Positions 1 to 8,304 of a stretch of DNA of 35,811 nt are shown here, in pieces; position 1 is the stretch's first letter, and each line of letters opens with the position of its first letter. The DNA comes from an uncultured Dorea sp. (GTDB lineage Bacteria > Bacillota_A > Clostridia > Lachnospirales > Lachnospiraceae). The notes beneath the pieces were generated by a model, which saw only the letters and a program-made list of their open reading frames with translations, was not told where the DNA came from and searched no databases. The stretch spans positions 35,272 through 71,082 of the forward strand of contig CAJTRM010000017.1 of the NCBI GenBank assembly GCA_910578865.1, written 5' to 3'. The position numbers and the translations under genes are program-made.

Positions 1-64
1 CTGTACTTCTGTACTTCTGTACTTCTGTACTTCTGTACTTCTGTACTTCTGTACTTCTGTACTT
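1..64. repeat. Octamer tandem repeat, eight perfect copies
   Basis: The unit CTGTACTT is repeated eight times without a mismatch from the first base of the window, so the array may continue to the left. The unit is 8 nt, not a multiple of three, and contains no stop codon in any frame on either strand. Read on the minus strand, three units encode one octapeptide (STEVQKYR). An open minus-strand frame enters the array from an ATG near base 88 and leaves the window at base 1. No good ribosome site precedes that ATG, so coding is only a possibility. Gain or loss of one unit would shift the frame of anything downstream. Confidence 0.95.
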
Positions 65-267
65 CCCGGAAGTTCTTCTTCCAACATCTGTGTTGAAATG
101 ATAACAAATAAATCATTTACAGTTCGCGTCTGTCTTATGATTCCGATTTGTTATTTTATATTTACATTTTATTCCACCGCTTCTTATTTGTCAAGTATTT
201 TTTTAATTATTTTTCTGTTTTCTGTCTATTATGCCATTCGAGGGCAAATATACACTCTTTCGGCAGC

Positions 268-1184
268 TCATATTTCTTCTTTGTTTGTATTGCAGAGTTC
301 TTCGTAAATACTCTCACAATCATAAGCCGGAGCATACTTCTCCGCCGCATTACAAATAGCAGTTACACTTGAAAGGTCCTCCTCCAGCTCGTCGGCAATA
401 ACAGCCAATGTTTTCCCCTTTTCCAGCTTTTTGGTAATCAGCTGTATCAATTTAAGTATACTTCCCTTTTCCAGACCTCTTCTAAGGCCTTCTTCCAGAC
501 CTTCCTGACGCTCATAATACTTTTCTTCCCAAGCCTGCATATATTTTACCCCGCTTTCTTCATTGGACTTCACCTTACAGACACGGTCATGGATGCGCCT
601 GATTCGGTCACTTCCTGAACTCTCCGCGGCCTCATCCGTGGTTTCCTCCAGATAGTGGAGGAAATCTGCCAGTTCCTTTGAAACCTCTGAGTCATTTGTC
701 CCCCGGGTGTTGAGGAAGATCCGGGCAGTCCCGTCATCAAGGATGCAGTCCGGCTGCTCCTCACATCGGGGACGGAATGTATAGCAATAGAGTCCGAGTC
801 CAAACAGATCAAAGGGCGTAATGATTATAATATAAGACCGATTCAGAATGTTATAGTTAAGAATCCCCGGCTCCAGCAAACTGGTATCTATCATGGACTG
901 ATAGTATCTGCTGCGCTTCGCCAGATCGGACTGTTTCTTCTTCTGCATCTCTGTATTGTAGATACTCTTCTCCTCATCCATGGAAAAACGTCCATCCCCA
1001 CAGAGCGGATTGCAGGGGATGCCCGCAGTTCTTTTTCCGTCTCGTTCTTTCCAAGCAGAGGCACCGGATGTCCAAAGATAATACTCAAGGCATCCTGGTG
1101 GGCCTGAGAATCCTCCATTACTTCATCAAACAGGAAGCGGTCAGTAAGGTTTAAGTCACTCAATGGTATTAAATTATGTCTCAT
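268..1184 (-). pseudogene. Rpn-family recombination-promoting nuclease, frameshifted
   Basis: The 5' part (from the ATG at 1184, preceded by AAAGGAG) encodes the typical Rpn / PD-(D/E)XK opening with LTDRFLFDEVMED and a DVF strand. The 3' part lies in another frame and continues with MDEEKSIYNTEMQ, holding the E-x-Q end of the nuclease motif, then the usual charged C-terminus with GLEEGLRRGLEKG. The two parts meet at about 979-990, where the expected reading VFAMDEE has lost one base (minus strand TTTTTCCATG). The intact protein would be about 300 residues. As it stands the N-terminal frame runs on into an unrelated tail, so the catalytic motif is split. A sequencing error or programmed slippage on the T run cannot be excluded. 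Confidence 0.8.
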
Positions 1185-1277
1185 TTGTTCTCCTTTTTAT
1201 TTTATCACAATGCAGTGGATGGTAACAGATAGATTTTCAGAAAATGATTTACGAAACAATCAAGGGCATCCCTCCTG

Positions 1278-1289
1278 ATCTATATAGAT
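1278..1289. promoter_or_regulatory. 12-bp palindrome upstream of the Rpn gene
   Basis: ATCTATATAGAT is a perfect palindrome about 95 bp upstream of the Rpn start codon. Its core CTATATAG is identical to the core of the palindrome in the marR promoter at 2271-2284. It may be a second site for the same regulator. This is based only on sequence likeness of a short AT-rich word. Confidence 0.3.
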
Positions 1290-1389
1290 TTTATGTTTGA
1301 AAAATTTGGCGAAGCGCCGGGAAATATTTGAAAGATAAAATCAGCCTAACATATGGAGTCAAAAACTACAAGAGGTTTATATTTTTAAT

Positions 1390-1422
1390 TTAAAAGCGGC
1401 ATAGCCTTAACGACTATACCGC
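1390..1422 (-). terminator. Terminator of the marR operon
   Basis: An inverted repeat pairs 1396-1404 with 1414-1422 (GCGGTATAG with CTATGCCGC on the minus strand, one G-T pair). It is followed on the minus strand by TTTTAAATT. It lies about 20 bp after the stop of the Cys-rich protein gene and fits a Rho-independent terminator. Confidence 0.6.
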
Positions 1423-1442
1423 AAATTTTCTGAATTCCAAAC

Positions 1443-1796
1443 TTAAATTTCATCCTTTTTCTCAAGGATCGCTTCACATGCAGCGCATGCAGGACAATCA
1501 CAGTATTTTGCTCCGGAGGCTTTCACTGCTTCAGCGTGAGCCAGCACCCCTTTTGCCTCTTCTTCTCCAAACACCCTGGCTCCGGCCTCTGAACCCGCAA
1601 AAGCAATCAGTCCCTCAATGGGCATAATATCCTCTTCAAGTTCAGCAATCAATACCCTAAAAGCGTCTGCTTCTTTGTCTGTACCGACAGCTTCCAGCCA
1701 ATTTTTACCGGCCTCTCGCGCCTCTGCACAGCAGGTATGGGCGCTGATCAATTCATTTACCTTTTCGGAAATATACGCTCTTACATCTTGTGTCAT
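1443..1796 (-). CDS. Small Cys-rich conserved protein (often labelled Hsp90-like in clostridia)
   Basis: The product has 117 residues. The start chosen is the ATG at 1796, preceded by AAAGGAG at normal spacing, rather than the upstream in-frame ATG. The chain is acidic and mostly helical, with a CC pair at residues 22-23 and a C-terminal cluster C99-x-C101-xx-C104-xx-C107, suggesting metal or Fe-S binding. Similar short proteins in clostridial genomes carry the name molecular chaperone Hsp90, but there is no GHKL ATPase domain here, so that name should not be trusted. The gene starts 18 bp after the marR stop and is surely co-transcribed with it. The real function is unknown. Confidence 0.8.
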   Translation of the reverse strand: MTQDVRAYISEKVNELISAHTCCAEAREAGKNWLEAVGTDKEADAFRVLIAELEEDIMPIEGLIAFAGSEAGARVFGEEEAKGVLAHAEAVKASGAKYCDCPACAACEAILEKKDEI

Positions 1797-1814
1797 AATA
1801 ATGACTCCTTTCAT

Positions 1815-2246
1815 TCATATGCGTTGTTTCAGGTTTTCATGGATCCGGCCAAGCATCTTCTCACACTGTATGACCTCCTCTTCCGAGAATCCTGCATAAA
1901 AGATCTCAGTCATCCGGCCGGACACCTCCATATAATCCCTTTCCAATTCCCTTGCGGCATCGGTCAGTGCAAGAAGTGTTCTGCGGCGGTCACTTTTGTC
2001 CGGAATGCGGCAGAGCAGCCCGGCAGTCTCCATACGGTCAACCATACTTGTAAGTGTTGTCGCGGCAAGCCCCGTCCTGTCGGCAAGCTCCCGCAGCGAA
2101 ATATGCTCCTGCTGCCAGAGGACATAGAGAATGCGGCCTTGTGCCCCGTTAAATGCATCAATGTTCTGCATGGCCAGAATACGCTCAAAGATTCGATCAC
2201 TTAACCGCTTAATCTGTGAAATAATATTGCCGCCCTGGATATTCAT
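1815..2246 (-). CDS. MarR-family transcriptional regulator
   Basis: The product has 143 residues with a winged helix-turn-helix (LRELADRTGLAATTLTSM, then the wing with DKSDRRRTLLALT) between flanking dimerisation helices, the normal size and order for MarR repressors. The ATG at 2246 is preceded by AAGGAGG at 8 nt. The TTG two codons upstream sits on top of that site and is unlikely. It is the first gene of a two-gene operon with the Cys-rich protein and is divergent from the radical SAM pair. A perfect palindrome overlaps its own -10 element, which suggests autorepression and possibly control of the divergent genes. MarR ligands are usually phenolic or oxidative, but the ligand here is unknown. 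Confidence 0.93.
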   Translation of the reverse strand: MNIQGGNIISQIKRLSDRIFERILAMQNIDAFNGAQGRILYVLWQQEHISLRELADRTGLAATTLTSMVDRMETAGLLCRIPDKSDRRRTLLALTDAARELERDYMEVSGRMTEIFYAGFSEEEVIQCEKMLGRIHENLKQRI

Positions 2247-2267
2247 AACCAATTCCTCCTTGATAGG

Positions 2268-2296
2268 ATTATACTATATAGTATTAATTTTGTAAA
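2268..2296 (-). promoter_or_regulatory. marR promoter with overlapping palindromic operator
   Basis: On the minus strand TTTACA (2296-2291) and TATAAT (2273-2268) are separated by exactly 17 bp. The 14-bp perfect palindrome ATACTATATAGTAT (2271-2284) covers most of the -10 element and half of the spacer. This is the expected arrangement for an autorepressing MarR dimer. It lies between the divergent marR and radical SAM genes. Confidence 0.8.
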
Positions 2297-2428
2297 GAAA
2301 AATATAGCGGAAGGAGGAGAATCATAACGTTACAATATCGCAAACACATAGAAGTTCATACAAAAATATGGTAAACTGTTTATCAGACACCGTTTCGATT
2401 CGGCGGCATAAAGAAGGTGATAAACGAT

Positions 2429-3331
2429 ATGAAAATTTCTTCATTTATACATTTCGCAGGTTTTGGCCTCAAAACAATTCTGTTACGCAAAAAAGAGCCT
2501 ATCCTCGGCACGGTAATCGTTACTGACAAATGTAATTTGAAATGCAGACATTGTTCCGTCAATAATATCACGGCCGTCGTCCATCCCTATGAACAAATCC
2601 GGCGGGAGATGCAGCTGCTCTATAATATGGGAGTACGCATCCTGTTTTTCTGCGGAGGAGAAACATTTCTATGGAGAGACGGCACACACACATTGCGGAC
2701 TCTCGTCGCGGACGCAAAAGAAATGGGATTTCTCCTTGTCAATGTAGTTACCAACGGTACATATCCAATCGATCTGCCGGAGGCTGATTTGATCTTGCTC
2801 AGCCTCGACGGCGACAAGGATCGTCATAATGCAATCCGCGGTGATACATATGATACCATTATGGAAAACATTGAAAATGCGTCCTCTGACAATATCTGCT
2901 TTTATATGGCTGTCAACCAGATCAACAAAGACACTGTCCGGGATGTGTGCATTGCTACCCGGGATACCAAAAATGTGTGGGCTGTCTCTTTTAATTTTCA
3001 TACACCATATCCTGACACGAAAAATCTGGCTCTTTCCAAAGAGGAAAAAGCAGAATGCTGCCGCGTTATTTCAAAGATGATAAAGGAAGGCGTGCCTGTT
3101 TTTAATTTACGCAGTGCCTTCCCCTATCTGATTAACAACAGCTTTCCTACTCCCTGTTATCAGTGTGTAGTCATAGAAAACGGAAAGCTTTCAACCTGCG
3201 GGCGCTGTATTGAGATTCCCGGGCTCTGCAAAGAATGCGGCTACTTCTTCGTCGCAGAATACACCCTTTTATTCCGGGGAAACCCCAGGATCATTCTGGA
3301 GATGCTGATGACCTATCTGAAATATATTTGA
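2429..3331 (+). CDS. Radical SAM protein with C-terminal Cys cluster
   Basis: The product has 300 residues from the ATG at 2429, which has AGAAGG upstream; an in-frame GTG at 2417 overlaps that site and was rejected. The [4Fe-4S]-binding CxxxCxxC motif is C35-C39-C42 (CNLKCRHC), followed by the GGE strand (FCGGETFL) that contacts the SAM amino group. The C-terminal part has a further set of cysteines (CYQC, CGRC, CKEC) like a SPASM or twitch domain binding an auxiliary cluster. The start of the next gene lies 9 bp after its stop, so the two form an operon. Substrate is not evident. Alternatives include a peptide- or cofactor-modifying enzyme. No small precursor peptide gene was seen beside it. 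Confidence 0.88.
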   Translation: MKISSFIHFAGFGLKTILLRKKEPILGTVIVTDKCNLKCRHCSVNNITAVVHPYEQIRREMQLLYNMGVRILFFCGGETFLWRDGTHTLRTLVADAKEMGFLLVNVVTNGTYPIDLPEADLILLSLDGDKDRHNAIRGDTYDTIMENIENASSDNICFYMAVNQINKDTVRDVCIATRDTKNVWAVSFNFHTPYPDTKNLALSKEEKAECCRVISKMIKEGVPVFNLRSAFPYLINNSFPTPCYQCVVIENGKLSTCGRCIEIPGLCKECGYFFVAEYTLLFRGNPRIILEMLMTYLKYI

Positions 3332-3339
3332 GGATTCCT

Positions 3340-4593
3340 ATGAATTTTATAACAAATCTGACAAGAATATGGCTGACCCGTTCAGCTAAACCATTTATTT
3401 TTAAAAACGACTATGACCAGAATCTTCCATTCTCGGACTGTGAGAACCTGGGACTGTATATACATCTTCCATTCTGCAGAAATATCTGTGGTTTCTGCCC
3501 GTATTGCAAGGTCAGATATTCCAAAGAATTGTGTGACCGGTATATTGATGCTCTGCTGCGGGAGATCCATCTTGTCGGTAATCAGTATATCGGCAAAAAA
3601 ACAGTTACGAGCCTGTACTTCGGCGGCGGCACACCGGCTCTGGCTGCCGACCGTTTTGGGGCAATCATTGACGCTGTCAAAGAACATTTTATTATCACGG
3701 AAGGAATCGGTGCAGAGCTGCATCCTGACGATGTAACCCCTTCCGTTCTGCAGATACTGAAGAATGCCGGGGTTACGAAGATCAGCATCGGGATCCAGTC
3801 CTTCCAGACAAAATTTCAAAGTATGTTAGGCAGAACAACTGTCAATGCAGCGGCATTAAAAAACACGCTGTCCATCGTGCCGTTTGAAACGGTTTCCATG
3901 GACTTTATCTTCGCTCTGCCAGGCCAGACACTTGCTGACCTGAAGGCCGATGTTGACGCTGCGTTCCAAAATGGGGCAAACCATGTGGCCATTTACCCAT
4001 TCATTGATTTTACCTTTACTTCCGGCGCGGTAGCACCAATGCCCAGGAAAGAAAAGCAGGCTCTTTTGGATGCAATTACACTTTACTGTATGGATCAGGG
4101 ATATACCCGCAGCTCTGTCTGGACATTTGCAGACAGCAGGGACGCGAAGTATTCTTCCATGACAAGAGATACCTTTCTTGGATTCGGGTGTTCGGCAGCC
4201 ACCTTGTTAAAAGACCAGTTTAAGATCAATACATTTTCTGTAGAAGAGTATTGTAAAAGGATTCTTGCAGGGAAGCTTCCGACCTCATTGACTCTTCGGT
4301 TTTCCCTGCGCCAGCGGATGGTTTACTATCTGTTTTGGACGGCATACAGCACGAAAATTGATGCCCGGGATTTTGAAAAATTCTTTGGGATTCCTTTGAA
4401 AAAAATGTACGGCATGGAGCTGAAAATTGCAGAGCGGCTGGGGTTCCTTACGTCAGAAAATGGTGTATACCACATGACATTAAAGGGTGCATTTTACTAT
4501 CATTATTATGAAAGCTTCTATACCCTTGCCTATATTGATAAAATGTGGGGGATTATGCGGAGAGAGGCGTTTCCGGAGAGGATAGAATTATAG
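3340..4593 (+). CDS. HemN/HemW-like radical SAM enzyme
   Basis: The product has 417 residues from the ATG at 3340, with GAGG 7 nt upstream. The motif C46-xxx-C50-xx-C53 with a further C56 (CRNICGFCPYC) and the GGGTP strand match the coproporphyrinogen III oxidase-like branch (HemN, HemW, anaerobilin synthases). IGIQSF, the MDFIFALPGQT strand and a HemN C-terminal winged-helix region also fit. HemN itself has a longer N-terminal arm, so this is more like HemW or the HutW/ChuW-type family members. It is translated right after the first radical SAM gene and is convergent with the NhaC gene at 4642. The pair may act in haem or another tetrapyrrole or methyl-transfer process. That is inference from family only. 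Confidence 0.85.
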   Translation: MNFITNLTRIWLTRSAKPFIFKNDYDQNLPFSDCENLGLYIHLPFCRNICGFCPYCKVRYSKELCDRYIDALLREIHLVGNQYIGKKTVTSLYFGGGTPALAADRFGAIIDAVKEHFIITEGIGAELHPDDVTPSVLQILKNAGVTKISIGIQSFQTKFQSMLGRTTVNAAALKNTLSIVPFETVSMDFIFALPGQTLADLKADVDAAFQNGANHVAIYPFIDFTFTSGAVAPMPRKEKQALLDAITLYCMDQGYTRSSVWTFADSRDAKYSSMTRDTFLGFGCSAATLLKDQFKINTFSVEEYCKRILAGKLPTSLTLRFSLRQRMVYYLFWTAYSTKIDARDFEKFFGIPLKKMYGMELKIAERLGFLTSENGVYHMTLKGAFYYHYYESFYTLAYIDKMWGIMRREAFPERIEL

Positions 4594-4641
4594 TCGGCGG
4601 ATACCGCAAACTCTATAGAAGCAATAAAATTCATCCCCCAT

Positions 4642-5973
4642 CTACAACACATATCCGCACACAACATACGCCGCCGAGGCAAGCGCCGCCCCGAGCACCG
4701 CATACGGAATCTGAGTCACTGCGTGGGACATATTGTCAATTTCACAGGTAGCTGAAGAAAGCACCGTCGCGTCAGAATAAAAGCAGGCATGGCTTCCAAA
4801 CACTCCGCCGGACACCACAGCACCTAAGACCAGCAGCAGATTGCTCCCCAGCGACATTGCCAGCGGGACTACGATGGGCACCGAAATCGCCTCAATCCCC
4901 CAGAAGGAGCTGGTTACAAATGTGAGCACCGCAATCAGGAGAAATACAACCACCGGAAGAATGTGCCCGTTAAGGATCGGCTTAACAAGGGAGATAACAT
5001 ACTCCGACAGATTCATCCTGCCGCAGGCGCCCCTCACTAAAAAAGAGGACAGCAAGATTGCCAGCACCGGAAGCATTTCTCCAAATCCCTGAATAAATAA
5101 TTCCCCGAATCTGGTGAAGTTCATCTTTTTCCTCGGCAGATAGAAGCACAGGCATACAAACAATGTACTTACAATAGCGACCAGCATATCTCCCGTACTC
5201 ACCGTGACAATGATCAGAACCGCAATGGGGACAAGGAAATCAATAATGGCTCCTTCCTGCTCTTCCTTCGGGATCTCATCTCCCACCACTCTCTCCCGGG
5301 CGAGCCTGTACACCTTTTTCATAGGCCCGATCTTAGGCATAATGCCCGCCGCAAACAGTACAACAATCAAAAGTGCCGCAACCGGGTAGAACATATACGG
5401 GATTGTATGGATATAAGTCTCAAGCCCGGAACCGAATCCCAGCTCTGCCACCCCCGGCTCATGATTAAAGATCCCCGCGTAGAATACGGCCCATGTAGAG
5501 ACCGGAATCATGGCGCACACCGGTGCCCCCGTGCAGTCTATCACATAGGCAAGAGCTTCCCTCGGAACCTTCCGCTTATCACAGGTGTCTTTCATACACG
5601 TTCCAATCGTCATAATATTGAGATAATCATCTACAAAGATAATAAACCCCATCACGGCAGACGTAAGGAGCAGCATCCTCTCACTCTTACAGATTCCTGA
5701 GATAAACCTGGAGAATCCGAATGTCCCCTTCGCTTCCTTAAGCAGAAGAATCAGACTGCCGAACAATCCACACAGCAATAAAATATACTGGTTATCCGGA
5801 TTGCTGCACTCCTCAAGGAGCATTTCGCACCACGGCCCCAGAAACCGGGATCTGTACATGATCACATAGGCGATCAGAGAACCGAACACCAGGGCCTCAA
5901 ATGATTTCTTTGTCTTAATTGCAAATACAAGCATTGCAAACGGCGGCAGCAATGTTAATATTCCGTATTCCAT
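4642..5973 (-). CDS. NhaC-family transporter (first copy), last gene of the frl-like operon
   Basis: The product has 443 residues, very hydrophobic, with about ten to twelve membrane segments and the NhaC family pattern (FIIFVDDYLNIMTIG, CMIPVSTWAVFYAG-type loop, SFWGIEAISVPIVVP, GSHACFYSDATVLSS). The start at 5973 has AAGGA upstream; the earlier in-frame start lies inside the preceding gene. The NhaC family includes Na+/H+ antiporters and carriers for malate/lactate and amino acids. Placed last in an operon for Amadori-type degradation, it more likely exchanges or imports a substrate or product (amino acid, organic acid) than simply sodium. A second, diverged NhaC gene sits at 10444. Confidence 0.85.
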   Translation of the reverse strand: MEYGILTLLPPFAMLVFAIKTKKSFEALVFGSLIAYVIMYRSRFLGPWCEMLLEECSNPDNQYILLLCGLFGSLILLLKEAKGTFGFSRFISGICKSERMLLLTSAVMGFIIFVDDYLNIMTIGTCMKDTCDKRKVPREALAYVIDCTGAPVCAMIPVSTWAVFYAGIFNHEPGVAELGFGSGLETYIHTIPYMFYPVAALLIVVLFAAGIMPKIGPMKKVYRLARERVVGDEIPKEEQEGAIIDFLVPIAVLIIVTVSTGDMLVAIVSTLFVCLCFYLPRKKMNFTRFGELFIQGFGEMLPVLAILLSSFLVRGACGRMNLSEYVISLVKPILNGHILPVVVFLLIAVLTFVTSSFWGIEAISVPIVVPLAMSLGSNLLLVLGAVVSGGVFGSHACFYSDATVLSSATCEIDNMSHAVTQIPYAVLGAALASAAYVVCGYVL

Positions 5974-5986
5974 AATCCATTCCTTT

Positions 5987-7000
5987 TTAATATTCAATCA
6001 CACGATAGTATCTTCTGAGGTCAAGGGAATGATTCCTTTCTTTTTCAAGATGGGTGCTCAACACCTCAAATATTGTACAGATCATCAGCGGAGACAGGTA
6101 TACCCTGAATTTCTCACTGATCCCTTTGAGCGGATATGCTTTCGTATCAAAGACTGACAGCTTATCCGTATACTGTCCGGCAAATCTCTCGACCCTGTCC
6201 ATGAGAGGCCTCGTCTCATCCTCCCCCTTCATAAGAACCACACTCGTATCCTTCTCCACCAGTTCAAGAGTCCCATGGAAAAACTCCGCCGCATGTATGG
6301 GCCTGGTACGGATCCACTGCATTTCCTCCAGGACACACATGCCATAGGAGTAGGTCTCGCCCCACACACTGCCGGAACCCACCAGCATATGATAGGTCTC
6401 GTTCTTATACTTTTTCGCAAATTCCATCATGGCAGGCTCCACAGCCTCTTTCATCCCATACAGCGCCTCCGGCATGGCCTTGAATTCCTCCATAAATTCC
6501 TCATACTCCGGGAAATCTCCGTTGGCATGCATCAGTCCGAAGATCAATTCAAATAACTGGATATAAATGGAATCTCCTGCAAAATCATTTTCACTGTAAT
6601 TAACAAGTACATGATCCGCAAGGTCTGCAAGCGGCGTCCCCAGCTCCCCTACAAGGCCGATGGTCACTGCCTCTCGCTCTTTACAGTATTTGCATGCTGC
6701 GACAGTCTCCTTCGTAGTACCGGACAGAGAAGACAGGATGACAAGCGCGTCCTTGTTCAGGAATTTACTGTCTCTTACCATAAGCTCCGCCGCAATCTCC
6801 GTCCTCACATCAATGCGTGCATGAGCCTTTAGCAGATACTCAAACGGAAGCATAATAGCCATGGACCCGCCGGAACCTACCAGGAATAATGTCTTATATC
6901 CCTTCTTCATCACCGCTTCGACAATCTTATCCACCTCAGGCTTTACTCCGACCGCCCCATTCATAACCTTTAAAAAATTTTCTTTATTAAAATTATACAT
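5987..7000 (-). CDS. frlB: SIS-domain fructosamine-6-phosphate deglycase (FrlB/FraB-like)
   Basis: The product has 337 residues, the size of E. coli FrlB and Salmonella FraB, with two SIS domains (phosphosugar loops at GSGGSMAIM near residue 42 and SSLSGTTKE near residue 90). The motif LEEMQW...HAAEFFHG carries E226 and H242, separated by 16 residues exactly like the catalytic pair E214/H230 of FraB. The C-terminal HSLDLRRYYRVIEY resembles the FrlB ending. Known members cleave a 6-phosphofructose-amine into glucose-6-phosphate and free amine or amino acid. It lies just upstream of the NhaC gene (13 bp) and downstream of yjbQ (12 bp). Whether the amine is lysine, asparagine or something else is not visible. 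Confidence 0.85.
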   Translation of the reverse strand: MYNFNKENFLKVMNGAVGVKPEVDKIVEAVMKKGYKTLFLVGSGGSMAIMLPFEYLLKAHARIDVRTEIAAELMVRDSKFLNKDALVILSSLSGTTKETVAACKYCKEREAVTIGLVGELGTPLADLADHVLVNYSENDFAGDSIYIQLFELIFGLMHANGDFPEYEEFMEEFKAMPEALYGMKEAVEPAMMEFAKKYKNETYHMLVGSGSVWGETYSYGMCVLEEMQWIRTRPIHAAEFFHGTLELVEKDTSVVLMKGEDETRPLMDRVERFAGQYTDKLSVFDTKAYPLKGISEKFRVYLSPLMICTIFEVLSTHLEKERNHSLDLRRYYRVIEY

Positions 7001-7012
7001 TGCTCTTCCTCC

Positions 7013-7441
7013 TCATTCACCTATAACCGTTATCGTCACTGTCCGGTACTGCGGACCGTCAAATTCACATAAATAAATATCCTGTGCGCTTCCTGCTTTC
7101 AGCTTTCCCCCGATGACCGGAAACACACTGTGATTCCCGGTCAGATAGGATTTAAGATGGCCGGTAGGATTTCCTGCCATGGATCCGTATGTATCCAGAA
7201 ACCGGCCATGAGAATACTGCCCATCCTCCGGGACGATTCTTCCAAGCAGAGCCTGAATATCACTCTCCAGACACTCAAGTCCCTCATTGACTGTGATCCC
7301 TGTCGTAGTATGAGCTGTTATCACATAAGCAACTCCGCTTTCCACGCCGCTCTCTTTCACTGCCTGCTTCACCGGATCCGTAATCTTCACCATTTCGTTA
7401 TATTCTTTTGTCAGAATCTCAATACTTTTATGTTTTACCAT
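7013..7441 (-). CDS. YjbQ / UPF0047 family protein
   Basis: The product has 142 residues. The family pattern is clear: HTTTGITVNE near residue 44, a GNPTGHLKS segment near 90, and the closing QDIYLCEFDGP. The ATG at 7441 has GGGAGGAG at 5 nt and lies inside the end of the upstream amidohydrolase gene (7-bp overlap), so translation is coupled. The family is a small trimeric beta fold with conserved His and Glu that may bind metal; weak thiamine-phosphate synthase activity has been reported for some members, but the physiological role is unsettled. Its place inside a catabolic operon argues for a role in substrate processing or damage repair here. Confidence 0.85.
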   Translation of the reverse strand: MVKHKSIEILTKEYNEMVKITDPVKQAVKESGVESGVAYVITAHTTTGITVNEGLECLESDIQALLGRIVPEDGQYSHGRFLDTYGSMAGNPTGHLKSYLTGNHSVFPVIGGKLKAGSAQDIYLCEFDGPQYRTVTITVIGE

Positions 7442-8304
7442 TGCCTCTCCTCCCATCCAAGAAATTCCAGCGCATTCCCTCCAAGAATCAAGTCTATGGT
7501 TGACGGCCTCATTTCCATTTTCTCTATTGCCTTCTTCATGCGGATCATCTCAAGCCTGGGGTCATCCGAGCCAAACATAACCTGATGCCGGAAGCTTCGG
7601 TCAATCCAGTGCTCTCCCATATCCTTTGTAAAGACCTGCCCGTAAAATTCCGGCGCAGAATCAAAATACAGAAGCGCCGTGTCTGCATAAACATTCCGGT
7701 ATTTGAGCAGCAGCATACATGTCTCCTGAATCCAAGGCCAGCCAAAATGTGCAAGGCAAAAGCGCAGCTTAGGATTATAATATGCCACCTCCTCGAAATT
7801 TTCCGGCTTTGCGTATTTGGACAAGGTATCCGGCTCTACTGACATGCCGCTGTGAAACATAATCGGCTTGTTATATTTGGTGCAGATCTTGTAGATTCCC
7901 TCCATCCGGTCCTCCATCGGGAAGAACTTCTGCTTGGACGGGTGAAGCTTTAAACCAGATAGTCCATACCTGTCAAAAGCCTCCTCCAGCTTCTCACAAG
8001 CGTCCTCACATGCCGGGTCCACACTTGCAAATCCAATAAAGCGGTTGGGATACCGGGCCGTAAGCTCCATGACCTGCCGGTTGCTGCCAAGAACACCGCC
8101 ATAGGCAGATGTCAGATCCAGAGGAAGCAGTGCAGCCCTGTCAATCCCCGCACACTCCATCTGCTGAAGCAAAAGCTCCGGCGGATAACTGCCTGTTTTA
8201 CACAGTCCGTACATTTCTCTGGCAAATGCTTCCTGTTTCTCATCCCCAGACATCGGCTCTATAAATGCCGGATGCACATGTATATCAATCACCGTCTTTT
8301 TCAT
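7435..8304 (-). CDS. Amidohydrolase-related metal-dependent hydrolase (PF04909 type)
   Basis: The product has 289 residues from the ATG at 8304 with GGGAGGG upstream, which lies within the end of the kinase gene (20-bp overlap). It is a TIM-barrel hydrolase with the N-terminal HxH (H9, H11 in DIHVHPAF), a His on a central strand (IMFHSG), a second one (LAHFGWPW) and the closing Asp (MFGSDDPR). This is the ACMSD/amidohydrolase-2 branch, which contains decarboxylases, lactonases and hydrolases. In this operon it may open a lactone or lactam or remove a blocking group from a glycated compound. The precise reaction cannot be read from sequence. Confidence 0.85.
   Translation of the reverse strand: MKKTVIDIHVHPAFIEPMSGDEKQEAFAREMYGLCKTGSYPPELLLQQMECAGIDRAALLPLDLTSAYGGVLGSNRQVMELTARYPNRFIGFASVDPACEDACEKLEEAFDRYGLSGLKLHPSKQKFFPMEDRMEGIYKICTKYNKPIMFHSGMSVEPDTLSKYAKPENFEEVAYYNPKLRFCLAHFGWPWIQETCMLLLKYRNVYADTALLYFDSAPEFYGQVFTKDMGEHWIDRSFRHQVMFGSDDPRLEMIRMKKAIEKMEMRPSTIDLILGGNALEFLGWEERQW

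Noticed and set aside
98..372. Hydrophobic plus-strand ORFs at the left edge
   Set aside because: No ribosome site, low-complexity AT-driven hydrophobic composition, and overlap with the end of the Rpn gene on the other strand.
570..812. Minus-strand ORF inside the Rpn gene
   Set aside because: It lies in a third frame over the region where the Rpn C-terminal reading is clearly coding.
4597..4607. GCGG-ATA-CCGC hairpin between the convergent radical SAM and NhaC genes
   Set aside because: A 4-bp stem without a T run on either strand is too weak to call a terminator.
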